A stretch of DNA of 64,000 nt, from the NCBI RefSeq assembly GCF_000739015.1, contig NZ_JPUG01000070.1:174113-238112 (forward strand). Direction: 5' to 3'. The notes beneath the pieces were generated by a model that saw only the letters and a list, made by a program, of their open reading frames with translations, made no database searches and was not told the DNA's origin. The position numbers and the translations under genes are program-made. This DNA is from Microvirga sp. BSC39 (GTDB lineage: Bacteria > Pseudomonadota > Alphaproteobacteria > Rhizobiales > Beijerinckiaceae). Each line of letters begins with the position of its first letter. The first letter of the stretch is position 1. This document shows positions 32,752 through 42,469 of the stretch, piece by piece.

Positions 32752-33975
32752 ATGAGGCGCGTCGTCGTCACCGGAATGGGCATCGTGTCGTCCATCGGCA
32801 ACAACACGCAGGAGGTGCTGGCCTCTCTGCGCGAAGCGAAATCCGGCATCAGCAAGGCTGAAGATTTCGCGAAATACGGCTTCCGCTGCCAGGTGCAGGG
32901 CGCCCCGAGCCTGAACCCGGAGGAGATCGTCGACCGTCGCGCCATGCGCTTCCATGCCAAAGGCACGGCCTGGAACCATGTGGCCATGGATCAGGCGATC
33001 CGCGACGCAGGCCTGGAGGAGAACGAGATTTCCAACGAGCGCACCGGCATCATCATGGGCTCGGGCGGTCCCTCGACGCGCATCATTCTGGAAGCCGGCG
33101 ACATCACCCGCGAAAAGGGCCCGAAGCGCATCGGCCCGTTCGCCGTGCCTAAGGCCATGTCGTCCACGGCTTCGGCGACGCTCGCCACCTGGTTCAAGAT
33201 CAAGGGCGTGAACTATTCCATCTCGTCGGCCTGCGCGACCTCGAACCATTGCGTCGGCAACGCCTACGAGATGATCCAGTACGGCAAGCAGGACGTGATG
33301 TTCGCCGGCGGCTGCGAGGATCTGGACTGGTCCATGTCCAACCTCTTCGACGCCATGGGCGCCATGTCCACCAAGTACAACGACACCCCTGCCCGCGCCT
33401 CGCGCGCCTATGACGTCAACCGCGACGGCTTCGTCATCGCCGGCGGCGCAGGCGTGCTGGTGCTCGAAGAACTGGAGCACGCCAAGGCCCGCGGCGCCCG
33501 CATCTACGGCGAGATCGTCGGCTACGGCATGACCTCGGACGGCTACGACATGGTGGCCCCGTCTGGCGAGGGCGCGATCCGCTGCATGCGCATGGCCTTG
33601 CAAAACGTGCACAACCCGGTCGACTACATCAACCCGCACGCCACCTCGACCCCTGTGGGCGACCAGAAGGAGATCGAGGCGATCCGCACGGTCTTCGGCT
33701 CGGGCGACAAGTGCCCGCCGATCTCCGCGACGAAATCGCTCACCGGCCACTCGCTCGGTGCGACCGGCGTGCAGGAGGCGATCTATTCCCTGCTGATGAT
33801 GAACAACGGCTTCATCTGCGAGAGCGCGCATATCGACGAGATCGACCCGGAATTCGCCGACATGAACATCGTTCGCAAGCGGGTCGACGATGCCCGCATC
33901 GACACGGTCCTCTCGAACTCCTTCGGCTTCGGCGGCACCAATGCCACACTCGTCTTCAGCCGCCACAACGGGTAA
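32752..33975 (+). CDS. fabB: Beta-ketoacyl-ACP synthase I FabB
   Basis: A 407-residue condensing enzyme with the Cys-His-His triad: Cys in ISSACATSNHC, His in NPHATSTPVGD, and His in TKSLTGHSLGATG. The start MRRVVVTGMGIVSSIG is characteristic. FabB elongates cis-3-decenoyl-ACP made by FabA and is essential for unsaturated fatty acids. It lies between fabA and fabI on the same strand. The C-terminal SNSFGFGGTNATLVF is complete. Confidence 0.96.
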   Translation: MRRVVVTGMGIVSSIGNNTQEVLASLREAKSGISKAEDFAKYGFRCQVQGAPSLNPEEIVDRRAMRFHAKGTAWNHVAMDQAIRDAGLEENEISNERTGIIMGSGGPSTRIILEAGDITREKGPKRIGPFAVPKAMSSTASATLATWFKIKGVNYSISSACATSNHCVGNAYEMIQYGKQDVMFAGGCEDLDWSMSNLFDAMGAMSTKYNDTPARASRAYDVNRDGFVIAGGAGVLVLEELEHAKARGARIYGEIVGYGMTSDGYDMVAPSGEGAIRCMRMALQNVHNPVDYINPHATSTPVGDQKEIEAIRTVFGSGDKCPPISATKSLTGHSLGATGVQEAIYSLLMMNNGFICESAHIDEIDPEFADMNIVRKRVDDARIDTVLSNSFGFGGTNATLVFSRHNG

Positions 33976-34133
33976 GACTCTGTCATAAACCTGAGACGGC
34001 TCCATGCGAATTCCCACTCATTCCAAGGGGACCTCGCATGGACGCTCTCACCGCCACCACATTTCCGGCTCGCGATGCACACTTTCATAACAATTGGCGT
34101 CGCACCCTGGAGCCGATGCAGAGGGGAACCCAC

Positions 34134-34964
34134 GTGACCGGTCTGATGCAAGGAAAGCGCGGCCTCATCATGGGCGTCGCGAACGATCACTCCATTGCCT
34201 GGGGCATCGCCAAGGCCCTGTCGCAGCACGGGGCGGAACTCGCCTTCACCTATCAGGGCGAGGCGCTGGGCAAGCGCGTGGCCCCGCTGGCGCAGTCGCT
34301 CGGCTCCAGCCTGGTCGTCCCCTGCGACGTGGAGGATCTCGCCTCCGTGGACGCGGTGTTCGACACCCTCGACAAGGCCTGGGACGGCCTCGACTTCGTG
34401 GTTCACGCCATCGGATTCTCCGACAAGTCGCAGCTCAAGGGCCCTTATGTGGACGTCACCACCCGGGAGAACTTCTCCCGCACCATGGTGATCTCCTGCT
34501 TCTCCTTTACCGAGATCGCCCAGCGCGCCGCCAAGCGGATGCGCAAGGGCGGTTCGCTCCTCACGCTCACCTATGGCGGCTCCACCCGGGTCATGCCGAA
34601 CTACAACGTGATGGGCGTGGCCAAGGCAGCGCTCGAGGCCAGTGTGCGCTACATCGCCAACGATCTCGGCCCCCAGGGCATCCGCTGCAACGCCATCTCG
34701 GCCGGTCCCGTGCGGACGCTCGCAGGTGCCGGCATCGCCGATGCGCGCCTGATGTTCACCTATCAGAAGGCCCACTCGCCCCTGCGCCAGAACATCACCA
34801 TCGAGGATGTGGGCGGCTCGGCCCTCTACCTGCTCTCCGACCTCTCCGGCGGCGTGACGGGCGAGATCCACTACGTGGACTCGGGCTACAACATCATCTC
34901 CATGCCGCGCCCCGAGGTGCTCAAGGCCCAGGATGCCGCCGGCGTGACGGGCGAGGAAGGCTAA
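34134..34964 (+). CDS. fabI: Enoyl-ACP reductase FabI
   Basis: A 276-residue SDR-type NADH-dependent enoyl reductase. Landmarks are the cofactor site GLIMGVANDHSIAWGIAKAL, the catalytic Tyr and Lys in THE LTYGGSTRVMPNYNVMGVAKAAL region (Y-x6-K), and GPVRTLAGAGI. It carries out the last step of each elongation cycle and is the target of triclosan. Two starts are plausible: this GTG with GAGGGG eight bases upstream, and an ATG at 34038 with AAGGGGA upstream, which would add 32 residues of no family similarity. A strong terminator follows the stop. Confidence 0.93.
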   Translation: MTGLMQGKRGLIMGVANDHSIAWGIAKALSQHGAELAFTYQGEALGKRVAPLAQSLGSSLVVPCDVEDLASVDAVFDTLDKAWDGLDFVVHAIGFSDKSQLKGPYVDVTTRENFSRTMVISCFSFTEIAQRAAKRMRKGGSLLTLTYGGSTRVMPNYNVMGVAKAALEASVRYIANDLGPQGIRCNAISAGPVRTLAGAGIADARLMFTYQKAHSPLRQNITIEDVGGSALYLLSDLSGGVTGEIHYVDSGYNIISMPRPEVLKAQDAAGVTGEEG

Positions 34965-34994
34965 AACCCGGAACCAGGCCTAATGCCGCGCTTC

Positions 34995-35026
34995 AAGGCC
35001 GGTCAGCTCGCGCTGGCCGGCCTTTT
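34995..35026 (+). terminator. Intrinsic terminator after fabI
   Basis: A 13-bp stem with one G-T pair (AAGGCCGGTCAGC / GCTGGCCGGCCTT), loop TCGC, followed by TTC. It ends the fabA-fabB-fabI series. Confidence 0.88.
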
Positions 35027-35176
35027 CACATTTCACTTCAGTCGCCACCGATGAGGCTGAAATGGCTGCGCCGGTTTACCTTGCGACCAATTGGATTTCG
35101 AGGCGCAATGGACAGAACCTCCGATCTCGGCCAAGATTTTAGTCTTCTCGCGGCAGTCATTTTTTAAGCCCATTAC

Positions 35177-37813
35177 ATGCACCGAACCAAAACCACCCCG
35201 CCCTTTTCAGAGGCGAGATCTTATCGCGAGAAGATATCTCCGGCTCCAGACAACTCTTTCTCTGAGAAGGAGAACCTGTACCCCTACGTCATTGATCTGA
35301 GCCGTCAGATCCCCTGGGTTTCGGACTCGGACGGAAAGATTCTCTATGCCGGTCCCGGCTGGGTGGAGATCATCGGGATTCCCCTCAACGAGCTCTTGGG
35401 AAGCGGGTGGGTGCAGATCGTGCATCCGGATGATGTGGCGCAGCTGCAGCAGGCGCGCCGCGACTCCTGGGCCTCGGGGTCCTATGAATGCGAATACCGG
35501 ATGAGGATCGCCGACGGGAGTTACCGGTGGGTTCGCTCCAGTGCCGGCGCCCGCCGCGACGCCACCGGCGCGGTGAGCCTCTGGTACGGCACCACCCAGG
35601 ACATTCACGACCGCAAAATTGCCGAATTGACCCACCAGGGCCACACGCGGGTTCTGGAAATGATCGCCGCAGGGCAGCCGCTCGACGAGGTGCTGACCGC
35701 GCTCTGCCACCTTGCGGAGGATCAGATTGCAGGAGCCCGCTGCTCCATCCTTCTTCTTGATGCTTCGCGCCAGGTGCTCCGTCATGGAGCGGCCCCCAGC
35801 CTGCCGGCGAATTACAACGCCGCGGTCGACAACCTGCCCATCGGGCCGGATGTGGGGTCATGCGGCACCGCCGCCCATCGTCGCAGCACCGTGATCGTGT
35901 CCGACATCGCAGGCGATCCGCTCTGGGCCCGGTGGCGAGACCTGGCTCTCCAGAACGGCCTGCAGGCCTGCTGGTCGAAGCCCATCCTCTCGCAATCCGC
36001 CGACGTCCTCGGCACCTTCGGCTTCTATTATGCGGAGCCGCGCTCCCCAACGCCGCAGGAGATGGCGAGCATCGATGCCCTGCCGCATCTGGCAGCGCTC
36101 GCCATCGAGCGCCAGCGGAGCGAGGCGGCCCTGCGCGAGAGCGAGGACCACTACCGTTATTCCGTCGAGTTGAATCCTCAGATTCCCTGGACGGCGGACG
36201 CGGACGGAACGGTGCTGAGCACCTCCTCCCGCTGGAACCAGCTGATGGGGACCCATCCCGACGAGGCGACGGGAACCGGCTGGGCCAAGGCCGTGCATCC
36301 CGACGACCTGCCCCTCGTTCGGCAGCGATGGGGCGAGGCCGTCCGTACGCGTGGAGCCCTCGACGTGGAATGCCGCGGGCGCCTCGGCGATGGGAGCTAC
36401 CGCTGGTTCCGGAGCCGGGCGATCCCGCGCTTTGCTCAGGACGGCACGGTGATCCGCTGGTATGGGACGGTGGAGGATATCCACGACCGCAAGGTCGCCG
36501 AGGAACAGCTGCACCGGGCCGCCTATCACGACGATCTCACCGGCCTCGCCAATCGGCGGTTTTTCCGCGAACGCCTCAAGTACGCCCTGGACGGGGCTGC
36601 GGACGAGCCGCGCGCCGTCGGCCTGCTGGTCATGGATCTCGACCACCTCAAGCAGATCAACGACCGGTTCGGTCACGATGCAGGCGATGATCTTCTGAAG
36701 GAATTCGCCCAGCGTCTGCTGCAGGTGGTGAAACCGGCCGCCGTGGTGGCCCGCCTGGGCGGCGACGAATTCGCCGTGATCCTGCCCGACATCGGCGACG
36801 AGGAGGAGGTCGCCGCAGCCGCGCAGGCGATCCTGTCGCGGATGCAGGAGCCGCTCAAGCGCAACGGCAAGGCGCTGGACTGCCGCACCAGCATCGGCGG
36901 GGCCGCCGCGTTCGGCGCCGGAACCAGCCCCGAAGACCTGCAGAAGCAGGCGGATCTCGCCCTCTATCACAGCAAGAGTTCCGGCCGCGGCGCCTTCAAG
37001 ATGTTCGTCCCTGCCCTGCGTCAGGAGGCGCAGAGAACGGCCTCGGCCCTCGAGGTGGCGGCGAAAGCCGTGGCATCCGACTGGATCATGCCGTTCTATC
37101 AGCCCAAGGTGGTGCTGGCCTCCGGCGCATTGGGAGGCTTCGAGGCGCTCCTGCGCTGGCAGCACCCGCGCGGCGGCATCCAATCGCCGGAGAAAATCGC
37201 CCCGGCCTTCGCCGATACCGAACTGGGCACCGCCATCGGCGAGCGCATGCGCTCCTGCGTATTGTCCGACATGCGCCGCTGGCTCGATGCCGGTCTCACC
37301 CTCGGGCGCATCGCCATCAACGCGTCGGCCGCCGAGTTCCGCCGTGACGACTATGCCGAGCGCGTGCTTGAGGAGTTGAGGCAGGCGGGCGTGCCGGCGC
37401 AGTGCCTCGAAGTGGAGGTGACCGAGAGCGTATTCCTCGGGTCCAGCACCCAGCTGGTGGAACGGGCCCTGCAGACCTTGAGTGCCGAGGGCGTCACCAT
37501 CGCGCTCGACGATTTCGGCACCGGCTATGCCTCCCTGTCCCACCTCAAGCGCTTTCCGGTGAACGCGCTCAAGATCGACCGCAGCTTCGTGCAGGGCCTG
37601 GAATCGGACGCGGGCGACGCGGCCATCGTGAAGGCCGTGCTGAGCCTCGGGCACAATCTCGGGATCGAGGTCGTGGCCGAGGGTGTCGAGACGGCCTTCC
37701 AGTCCTCTCTCCTGCAGCGCATGAGCTGCGACATGGTCCAGGGCTATCATTTCGGGCGTCCGATGCCGGCTGGCGACGTGCCGTCGTTCATCGCGTCATG
37801 GCAGGGGATGTAG
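35177..37813 (+). CDS. PAS-GAF-PAS-GGDEF-EAL cyclic-di-GMP enzyme
   Basis: An 878-residue cytoplasmic multi-domain protein: PAS (about 40-145, with the GSWVQ/HPDD and SYEC pattern of PAS fold 3), GAF (about 150-305), PAS (about 318-440), GGDEF (about 445-615, motif RLGGDEFAVIL near 528) and EAL (about 630-875, EALLRW near 656, DDFGTGYASL, KIDRSFV, EGVET). Both catalytic motifs are intact, so it could make and break c-di-GMP, with sensing by the N-terminal part. The usual RxxD inhibitory site ahead of GGDEF is absent. The PAS repeats share HDR-type linker residues (DIHDRK), suggesting internal duplication. No transmembrane segment is seen. Confidence 0.93.
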   Translation: MHRTKTTPPFSEARSYREKISPAPDNSFSEKENLYPYVIDLSRQIPWVSDSDGKILYAGPGWVEIIGIPLNELLGSGWVQIVHPDDVAQLQQARRDSWASGSYECEYRMRIADGSYRWVRSSAGARRDATGAVSLWYGTTQDIHDRKIAELTHQGHTRVLEMIAAGQPLDEVLTALCHLAEDQIAGARCSILLLDASRQVLRHGAAPSLPANYNAAVDNLPIGPDVGSCGTAAHRRSTVIVSDIAGDPLWARWRDLALQNGLQACWSKPILSQSADVLGTFGFYYAEPRSPTPQEMASIDALPHLAALAIERQRSEAALRESEDHYRYSVELNPQIPWTADADGTVLSTSSRWNQLMGTHPDEATGTGWAKAVHPDDLPLVRQRWGEAVRTRGALDVECRGRLGDGSYRWFRSRAIPRFAQDGTVIRWYGTVEDIHDRKVAEEQLHRAAYHDDLTGLANRRFFRERLKYALDGAADEPRAVGLLVMDLDHLKQINDRFGHDAGDDLLKEFAQRLLQVVKPAAVVARLGGDEFAVILPDIGDEEEVAAAAQAILSRMQEPLKRNGKALDCRTSIGGAAAFGAGTSPEDLQKQADLALYHSKSSGRGAFKMFVPALRQEAQRTASALEVAAKAVASDWIMPFYQPKVVLASGALGGFEALLRWQHPRGGIQSPEKIAPAFADTELGTAIGERMRSCVLSDMRRWLDAGLTLGRIAINASAAEFRRDDYAERVLEELRQAGVPAQCLEVEVTESVFLGSSTQLVERALQTLSAEGVTIALDDFGTGYASLSHLKRFPVNALKIDRSFVQGLESDAGDAAIVKAVLSLGHNLGIEVVAEGVETAFQSSLLQRMSCDMVQGYHFGRPMPAGDVPSFIASWQGM

Positions 37814-37829
37814 CCCCGCCCCATGGGGC

Positions 37830-38729
37830 TTAGTCCGGCACCTCGTCATAGGCCAGGGCCCATCCCGATCCGGTGAAGCAGCACCGTCCGGGCGTGGCGC
37901 TCTCGCGCCAGACCAGGCTGCGCACGAATTCCATCCCGCCGCCCTCGAAGGCGGCCTGCAGCGCCTGCCGCTCCTCCCCGGGCTGCGCCAGTCGCCCTTC
38001 CGCACACACGAAGGACACGTGGCCGAGCCATCGCACGGCAAGGCCGGCGCTCTTGCGCGTCACGCACAGCCCCGCGCCGTAAAGCGAATGCGTCCCGCCC
38101 TGCGGGCTCGGCTTCGGCTGGGGAACGCCGAGGGGAAAGATGAGCCGTCCGTTCAGCTTGAGGCGATCGATCCAGGCCTCGGCCGGACGCCCGACGGCAA
38201 AGTTCACGTAAATTGCATCCACATCCTCGCGCGGCCATTCGGCGCCGTCGCCCTGGACGACGGTGACGTTGGGCAGGTCCGCCAGATTGGCTCGGGCGCG
38301 CTCCGCAAGAACGGGATCGAACTCGACGGCGAGCACATGCCCCTCTGCGCCCACGAGATAGGCCAGCAGCGCCGTGTAGTAGCCTGTTCCCGCACCGATA
38401 TGAGCCACGCGCTCGCCCTCGCGCAGGCGCAGGGTATGCAGGCAGCGGGCATGGAGGGACGGGCTGCCGTTGTTGACGCCCTTCTCGGACGCCAGGGCAA
38501 AGAGCACATCCTGATAGAGCACGACCGGGTCGTGCGATGCCACGGCCTCGTAGCCTCGCACCGCACGCGACATCAGCCACGGCGGCGCGCCGAGGAAACG
38601 CTCGCGCGGAACCTTGGCAAAGGCTTCCTCCAGCCTGGGATTGTCTGCAATGCCGGAGAGCGCGAGAATCTGTTTGGCGTAGGCGCGTCGGATCACGGCC
38701 AGTTCGTCCTGGCTGAAAACGGAACTCAT
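37830..38729 (-). CDS. PCMT-family (protein-L-isoaspartate O-methyltransferase-like) methyltransferase
   Basis: A 299-residue SAM-dependent methyltransferase of the Pcm family. The pre-motif I region YQDVLFALASEKGVNNGSPSLHARCL is related to the YQD...QTISQP region of Pcm, motif I is VAHIGAGTGYYTALLAYLVG, and acidic motif I tail AVEFDP follows. The usual isoaspartate-binding Ser/Thr stretch is altered (NNGSPS), so it may act on a different carboxyl group. It is longer than E. coli Pcm (208 aa) by a C-terminal extension. ATG selected over an upstream in-frame start that adds 18 residues. Confidence 0.85.
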   Translation of the reverse strand: MSSVFSQDELAVIRRAYAKQILALSGIADNPRLEEAFAKVPRERFLGAPPWLMSRAVRGYEAVASHDPVVLYQDVLFALASEKGVNNGSPSLHARCLHTLRLREGERVAHIGAGTGYYTALLAYLVGAEGHVLAVEFDPVLAERARANLADLPNVTVVQGDGAEWPREDVDAIYVNFAVGRPAEAWIDRLKLNGRLIFPLGVPQPKPSPQGGTHSLYGAGLCVTRKSAGLAVRWLGHVSFVCAEGRLAQPGEERQALQAAFEGGGMEFVRSLVWRESATPGRCCFTGSGWALAYDEVPD

Positions 38730-38920
38730 CGGGCATTCCCCATCTGGTGCAGCAATTGTCGACGCAAGCAGCGCCAAGTGCAAAGGCTAAGTGCAACTGA
38801 GTAGCCGGAGGCTGTTATCAGGCTCGATCTTTCACGAGTGTGCGAGACGGCAAACCTTGGCCTTGCCATCGCCACGATCGAGCGTCACGAGGAGCCTCCC
38901 TTCAGTCGAGTCGCCTTTTC

Positions 38921-39547
38921 ATGATCCTCTCGCGCCGCACCCTTCTCGCCGGTCTCGCCGCTTCCGGCGCCAGCGTTCCCGTCTTCGCGCAATCCGCCCC
39001 GGAACCGCAGCTCGTCCCCATCGAGCTGGTGGAGGATACGCTCGCCCTGCCCTCCGCCGTGCGGCTGGGTCACAAGCATGGCGACGTGATCATGATCGAA
39101 TATTTCGACTACAACTGCCCTTGGTGCAAACGCTCGGCTCAGGACCTGCCGGCGCTCCTGAAGGCGGAGCCGGATCTGTCCTACGTGCTGGTGAATTTCG
39201 CCGTGCTCGGCATCCCGTCGGTGACGGCCCACAAGGCGGCGCTCGCCTTTCTCCAGCTCCACGGCGCCGAGCGCTATCTCGACCTGCACCTCGCCCTGTT
39301 CCGCCTGCGGGGTATCGTGGATGGCGAGCGGGCGCTGGCGGAAGCCGAGCGCCTCGGCGGCAACCGTGCGCGCCTGGAGGAGGCGGCCAATGCGGACCGC
39401 ACGGCGCAGTGGATGAAGGACACCCTCAAGATCGGCGATTCCCTCGGTTTCGTCGCCACCCCGTCCTTCCTGGTCGCGACGCAATCCTACGCGGGCGGCA
39501 TGACGCTGGCCCAGAAGCGCGAGGCGATCGCGCAGGCGAGGGGCTAG
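38921..39547 (+). CDS. DsbA-family thiol-disulfide oxidoreductase
   Basis: A 208-residue periplasmic protein with a twin-arginine-like signal (ILSRRTLLAGLAASGASVPVFA) and a thioredoxin-DsbA fold. The active-site is CPWC (YFDYNCPWCKRSAQ), and the cis-Pro is in ATPSFLVATQ. It belongs to the DsbA/DSBA-like (COG1651) group, which oxidises or isomerises disulfides in exported proteins. The ATG that gives the signal peptide was selected; no strong ribosome binding site is seen there. No DsbB partner lies nearby. Confidence 0.88.
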   Translation: MILSRRTLLAGLAASGASVPVFAQSAPEPQLVPIELVEDTLALPSAVRLGHKHGDVIMIEYFDYNCPWCKRSAQDLPALLKAEPDLSYVLVNFAVLGIPSVTAHKAALAFLQLHGAERYLDLHLALFRLRGIVDGERALAEAERLGGNRARLEEAANADRTAQWMKDTLKIGDSLGFVATPSFLVATQSYAGGMTLAQKREAIAQARG

Positions 39548-39570
39548 GCGCTCTCTTGTCAGCCCTCCAC

Positions 39571-39658
39571 GTCATCACCGGCCTTGTGCCGGTGATCCCG
39601 ATTGGAGAGGTGCGGCGCTTTTCCGAATCGGGATGGCCGGGACAAGCCCGGCCATGAC
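39571..39658. repeat. Palindromic intergenic repeat of the GTCAT/ATGAC type
   Basis: An 88-base unit with GTCATCACCGGCCTTGTG..GGTGATCCCGAT at the left and ATCGGGATGGCCGGG..CCCGGCCATGAC at the right. Ends are inverted (GTCAT..ATGAC) as in the 30043 and 51534 repeats, and each end is itself a hairpin. It separates the DsbA-like gene from murJ. Confidence 0.7.
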
Positions 39659-39732
39659 GGGAAGGTCTCATGCAGTGCCCCCGTGAGGGAAAGTTGCACG
39701 AGATGAAGCGAACCGGTTAAGCCTCAGAGCGC

Positions 39733-41289
39733 ATGTCGCTCATCCGCTCTTCCCTTCTGGTCGGCCTCGGCTCCGTCGCCTCGCGCATCCTCGGCTTCGC
39801 GCGCGACGTGCTGTTCGCGCAGGCCCTGGGCGCAGGCCCGGTGGCGGATGCGTTTCTCGCAGCCTTCCGCCTGCCGAACCTCGTGCGCCGCATCGTCGGC
39901 GAGGGCGGGCTCAATCCGGTGCTCGTGCCGGCTTTGAGCCGTGAGAGTCCGGACGAGGCAGCCACGGTGGCGGGCGATGCGCTGAGCGTCTTCGCCGTCG
40001 CGCTGCTGGCGCTCACCGGCTTTGTTGAGATCGGTGCGGGCCTCATCGCCTTCCTCCTTGCGCCGGGGCTGCACGATGACGGCAGGACGCTGGCGCTGGT
40101 CGCGCTCTATACCCGCCTGTCCTTTCCCATCGTAATCTGCGCCACGCTCGCCTCCCTTGCGGCTGCCGTTCTCAACTGGCGCGGGCGCTTCACCGCAACG
40201 GCGCTTGCGCCGCTGGCGGTGAATGGCGGATTGATCCTGACACTTCTCGCGCTCGAGAGCGGGTTCGATCTTCCTCTCGCCAGCAAAGCCGCATGGCTTG
40301 CCGCGGCATCGAGCCTTGCCGGCCTCGTCCAGCTCGGCATCGTGGCGGCAGCGCTCCTGCAGGGCGGCTCGCGCCCCGTCCGCTTTCGCCGCCCGCGTTG
40401 GTCGCCTCTCCTGAAGAGCCTGCTGCTGGCCGGGCTTCCCGTGCTGGCGGCCAGCGGCGCGGTGCAGATCTACTTTCTCGCCGCCACCCAGATCGCATCC
40501 TTCTGGCCCTCCGGGATCTCCTGGCTCTACTACGCCGAGCGCGTGATGCAGCTGCCGCTCGGCCTGATGGCGGGCCTGAGCGCGAGCCTGCTCCTGCCGG
40601 AGCTTGCCCGGCACCATCAGGCGGGGGAGCGGCAGGCGCTGGTGACGGCGCAGAACCGGGCGCTTGAGGTGGCGCTGCTGCTCGCCCTGCCGGCCGGCGC
40701 CGCCCTGTTCATCCTCGCCCGTCCCATCAGCACGGTTCTCTTCGAGCGCGGCGCCTTCGAGGCCACGGACGCCGAGGGCACCGCCCTGGTGCTCATGGCC
40801 CTGAGCCTCGGCCTGCCCTTCGCCACCGTGGCGAAGGTCCTGAGCCAGACCCTCTTCGCCCTGGGTTCCTTGAGGACGGCCCTCATGGCCGCCGGCATGG
40901 GCCTCGTGGTGACCGTGACCGCCTCCCTCATCCTCGCCTGGCCGCTCGGCCCGGCCGGGATCGCCCTCGGGGTCAGCCTCGGCTGCCTTGGACATGCGGG
41001 CGCGGTGATCCTGGGCCTGCGCCGATTCGGCCTCTGGGCGCCCGGCCGCCGGAGCCTGAGCCGCCTGGCGCGAACGGCGGCTGCGGCCCTCGTCATGAGC
41101 GTCGGGCTCCTGGGCGCCGGAAGCGTATTCGACGAGACGGGGCCTCTCGCATTGACGGCCTTGTGCCTCGGCGGCCTAGCCCTCTATGCGCTCGCCGCCT
41201 TCGCGACCGGCGCCATGACCCGCGACGATTGGGCCTCTCTCACGAAAAAATCGTCAGAACCCTTGCGTCCCGACGCGGGCCTGTCATAA
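39733..41289 (+). CDS. murJ: Lipid II flippase MurJ
   Basis: A 518-residue MOP-superfamily membrane protein with about fourteen helices. The N-terminus SLIRSSLLVGLGSVASRILGFARD, followed by LGAGPVADAFLAAFRLPNLVRRIVGEGGLNPVLVPAL (in pieces), is the MurJ/MviN signature. It moves lipid II across the inner membrane for peptidoglycan synthesis and is essential. It is followed by trpS, a very common neighbour in Rhizobiales. Preceded by a palindromic repeat. Confidence 0.96.
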   Translation: MSLIRSSLLVGLGSVASRILGFARDVLFAQALGAGPVADAFLAAFRLPNLVRRIVGEGGLNPVLVPALSRESPDEAATVAGDALSVFAVALLALTGFVEIGAGLIAFLLAPGLHDDGRTLALVALYTRLSFPIVICATLASLAAAVLNWRGRFTATALAPLAVNGGLILTLLALESGFDLPLASKAAWLAAASSLAGLVQLGIVAAALLQGGSRPVRFRRPRWSPLLKSLLLAGLPVLAASGAVQIYFLAATQIASFWPSGISWLYYAERVMQLPLGLMAGLSASLLLPELARHHQAGERQALVTAQNRALEVALLLALPAGAALFILARPISTVLFERGAFEATDAEGTALVLMALSLGLPFATVAKVLSQTLFALGSLRTALMAAGMGLVVTVTASLILAWPLGPAGIALGVSLGCLGHAGAVILGLRRFGLWAPGRRSLSRLARTAAAALVMSVGLLGAGSVFDETGPLALTALCLGGLALYALAAFATGAMTRDDWASLTKKSSEPLRPDAGLS

Positions 41290-41421
41290 CCCGCGCCGCA
41301 GAGAAGCACGTTCCAGCAGGGCGGAAGACCCGCCTTCCGTCGGGACGATGCAATGAAAATGGGTTTGGGGCAGCGCGAGGATCCTTCGGCTCGCATGCAC
41401 GTCCCGCAGGAGTTCAAGGCG

Positions 41422-42462
41422 ATGGCGCAGTTCAAGGAGCTGGTGTTCTCGGGCGTTCAGCCCACGGGAAACCTTCATCTCGGGAATTATCTCGGCGCCA
41501 TCAAGCGCTTCGTGGCCATGCAGGAGACGCACGATTGCATCTACTGCGTCGTGGACATGCATGCGATCACGGTGCCGCAGAACCCGGCGGACCTCACCCG
41601 GCAGATCCGGGAGGTGACGGCCGCGTTCCTCGCCGCCGGCATCGACCCGAAGCGCCATATCGTCTTCAACCAGTCCCAGGTGCCCCAGCACGCGGAACTC
41701 GCCTGGGTGTTCAACTGCGTCGCCCGCCTCGGCTGGCTCAACCGCATGACCCAGTTCAAGGACAAGGCCGGCAAGGACCGGGAGAACGCCTCTGTCGGCC
41801 TCTACGCCTATCCGAGCCTGATGGCCGCCGACATCCTGGTCTACCGCGCTACCCATGTGCCGGTGGGCGAAGACCAGAAGCAGCACCTGGAGCTGACTCG
41901 CGACATCGCCCAGAAGTTCAACAACGACTGGGCCGAGTCGATCGCAGCCCACGGCTTCGGCGAGGCCTTCTTCCCGCTGACCGAGCCCATGATCCAGGGC
42001 CCGGCCACCCGGGTCATGTCGCTCCGCGACGGCTCGAAGAAGATGTCGAAGTCGGACCCCTCCGACTACTCGCGCATCAACCTCACGGACGACGCCGACA
42101 CCATCGCCCAGAAGGTGCGTAAGGCGAAGACCGATCCCGAGCCCCTGCCCTCCGAGGTCGATGGCCTGAAGACCCGGCCGGAGGCCGAGAACCTCGTGGC
42201 GATCTATGCGGCGCTGATGGACACCACGCCGGACGAGGTGCTGCGCCAGCATGGCGGCGCGCAGTTCTCCGGCTTCAAGGCGTCGCTTGTCGACGTGGCG
42301 GTGACGAAGCTCTCGCCGGTGGCCGACGAGATGCGCCGCCTCATGGCCGATCCCGGCCACATCGATGCGGTGCTCGCCGACGGGTCCGCGCGGGCGCGGG
42401 CGCTCGCCTCCGTGACCATGGATGCGGTCAAGGACATCGTCGGCTTCCTGCGGGCGCGCTAG
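41422..42462 (+). CDS. trpS: Tryptophanyl-tRNA synthetase
   Basis: A 346-residue class I synthetase. The HIGH-like motif is GNLHLGNYLGA and the KMSKS motif is SKKMSKSDPSD; VFSGVQPTGNLHLGN is the standard start of the catalytic domain. It charges tRNA-Trp. The open frame begins 69 bases upstream, but AGGAG nine bases before this ATG and the family N-terminus support the shorter form. Followed by a REP-type palindrome and the universal stress gene. Confidence 0.96.
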   Translation: MAQFKELVFSGVQPTGNLHLGNYLGAIKRFVAMQETHDCIYCVVDMHAITVPQNPADLTRQIREVTAAFLAAGIDPKRHIVFNQSQVPQHAELAWVFNCVARLGWLNRMTQFKDKAGKDRENASVGLYAYPSLMAADILVYRATHVPVGEDQKQHLELTRDIAQKFNNDWAESIAAHGFGEAFFPLTEPMIQGPATRVMSLRDGSKKMSKSDPSDYSRINLTDDADTIAQKVRKAKTDPEPLPSEVDGLKTRPEAENLVAIYAALMDTTPDEVLRQHGGAQFSGFKASLVDVAVTKLSPVADEMRRLMADPGHIDAVLADGSARARALASVTMDAVKDIVGFLRAR

Positions 42463-42469
42463 AGCCGAC

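Noticed and set aside
35858..37750. A 630-codon open frame opposite the GGDEF-EAL gene
   Set aside because: Mirror frame with no recognisable family; the plus strand has complete catalytic motifs.
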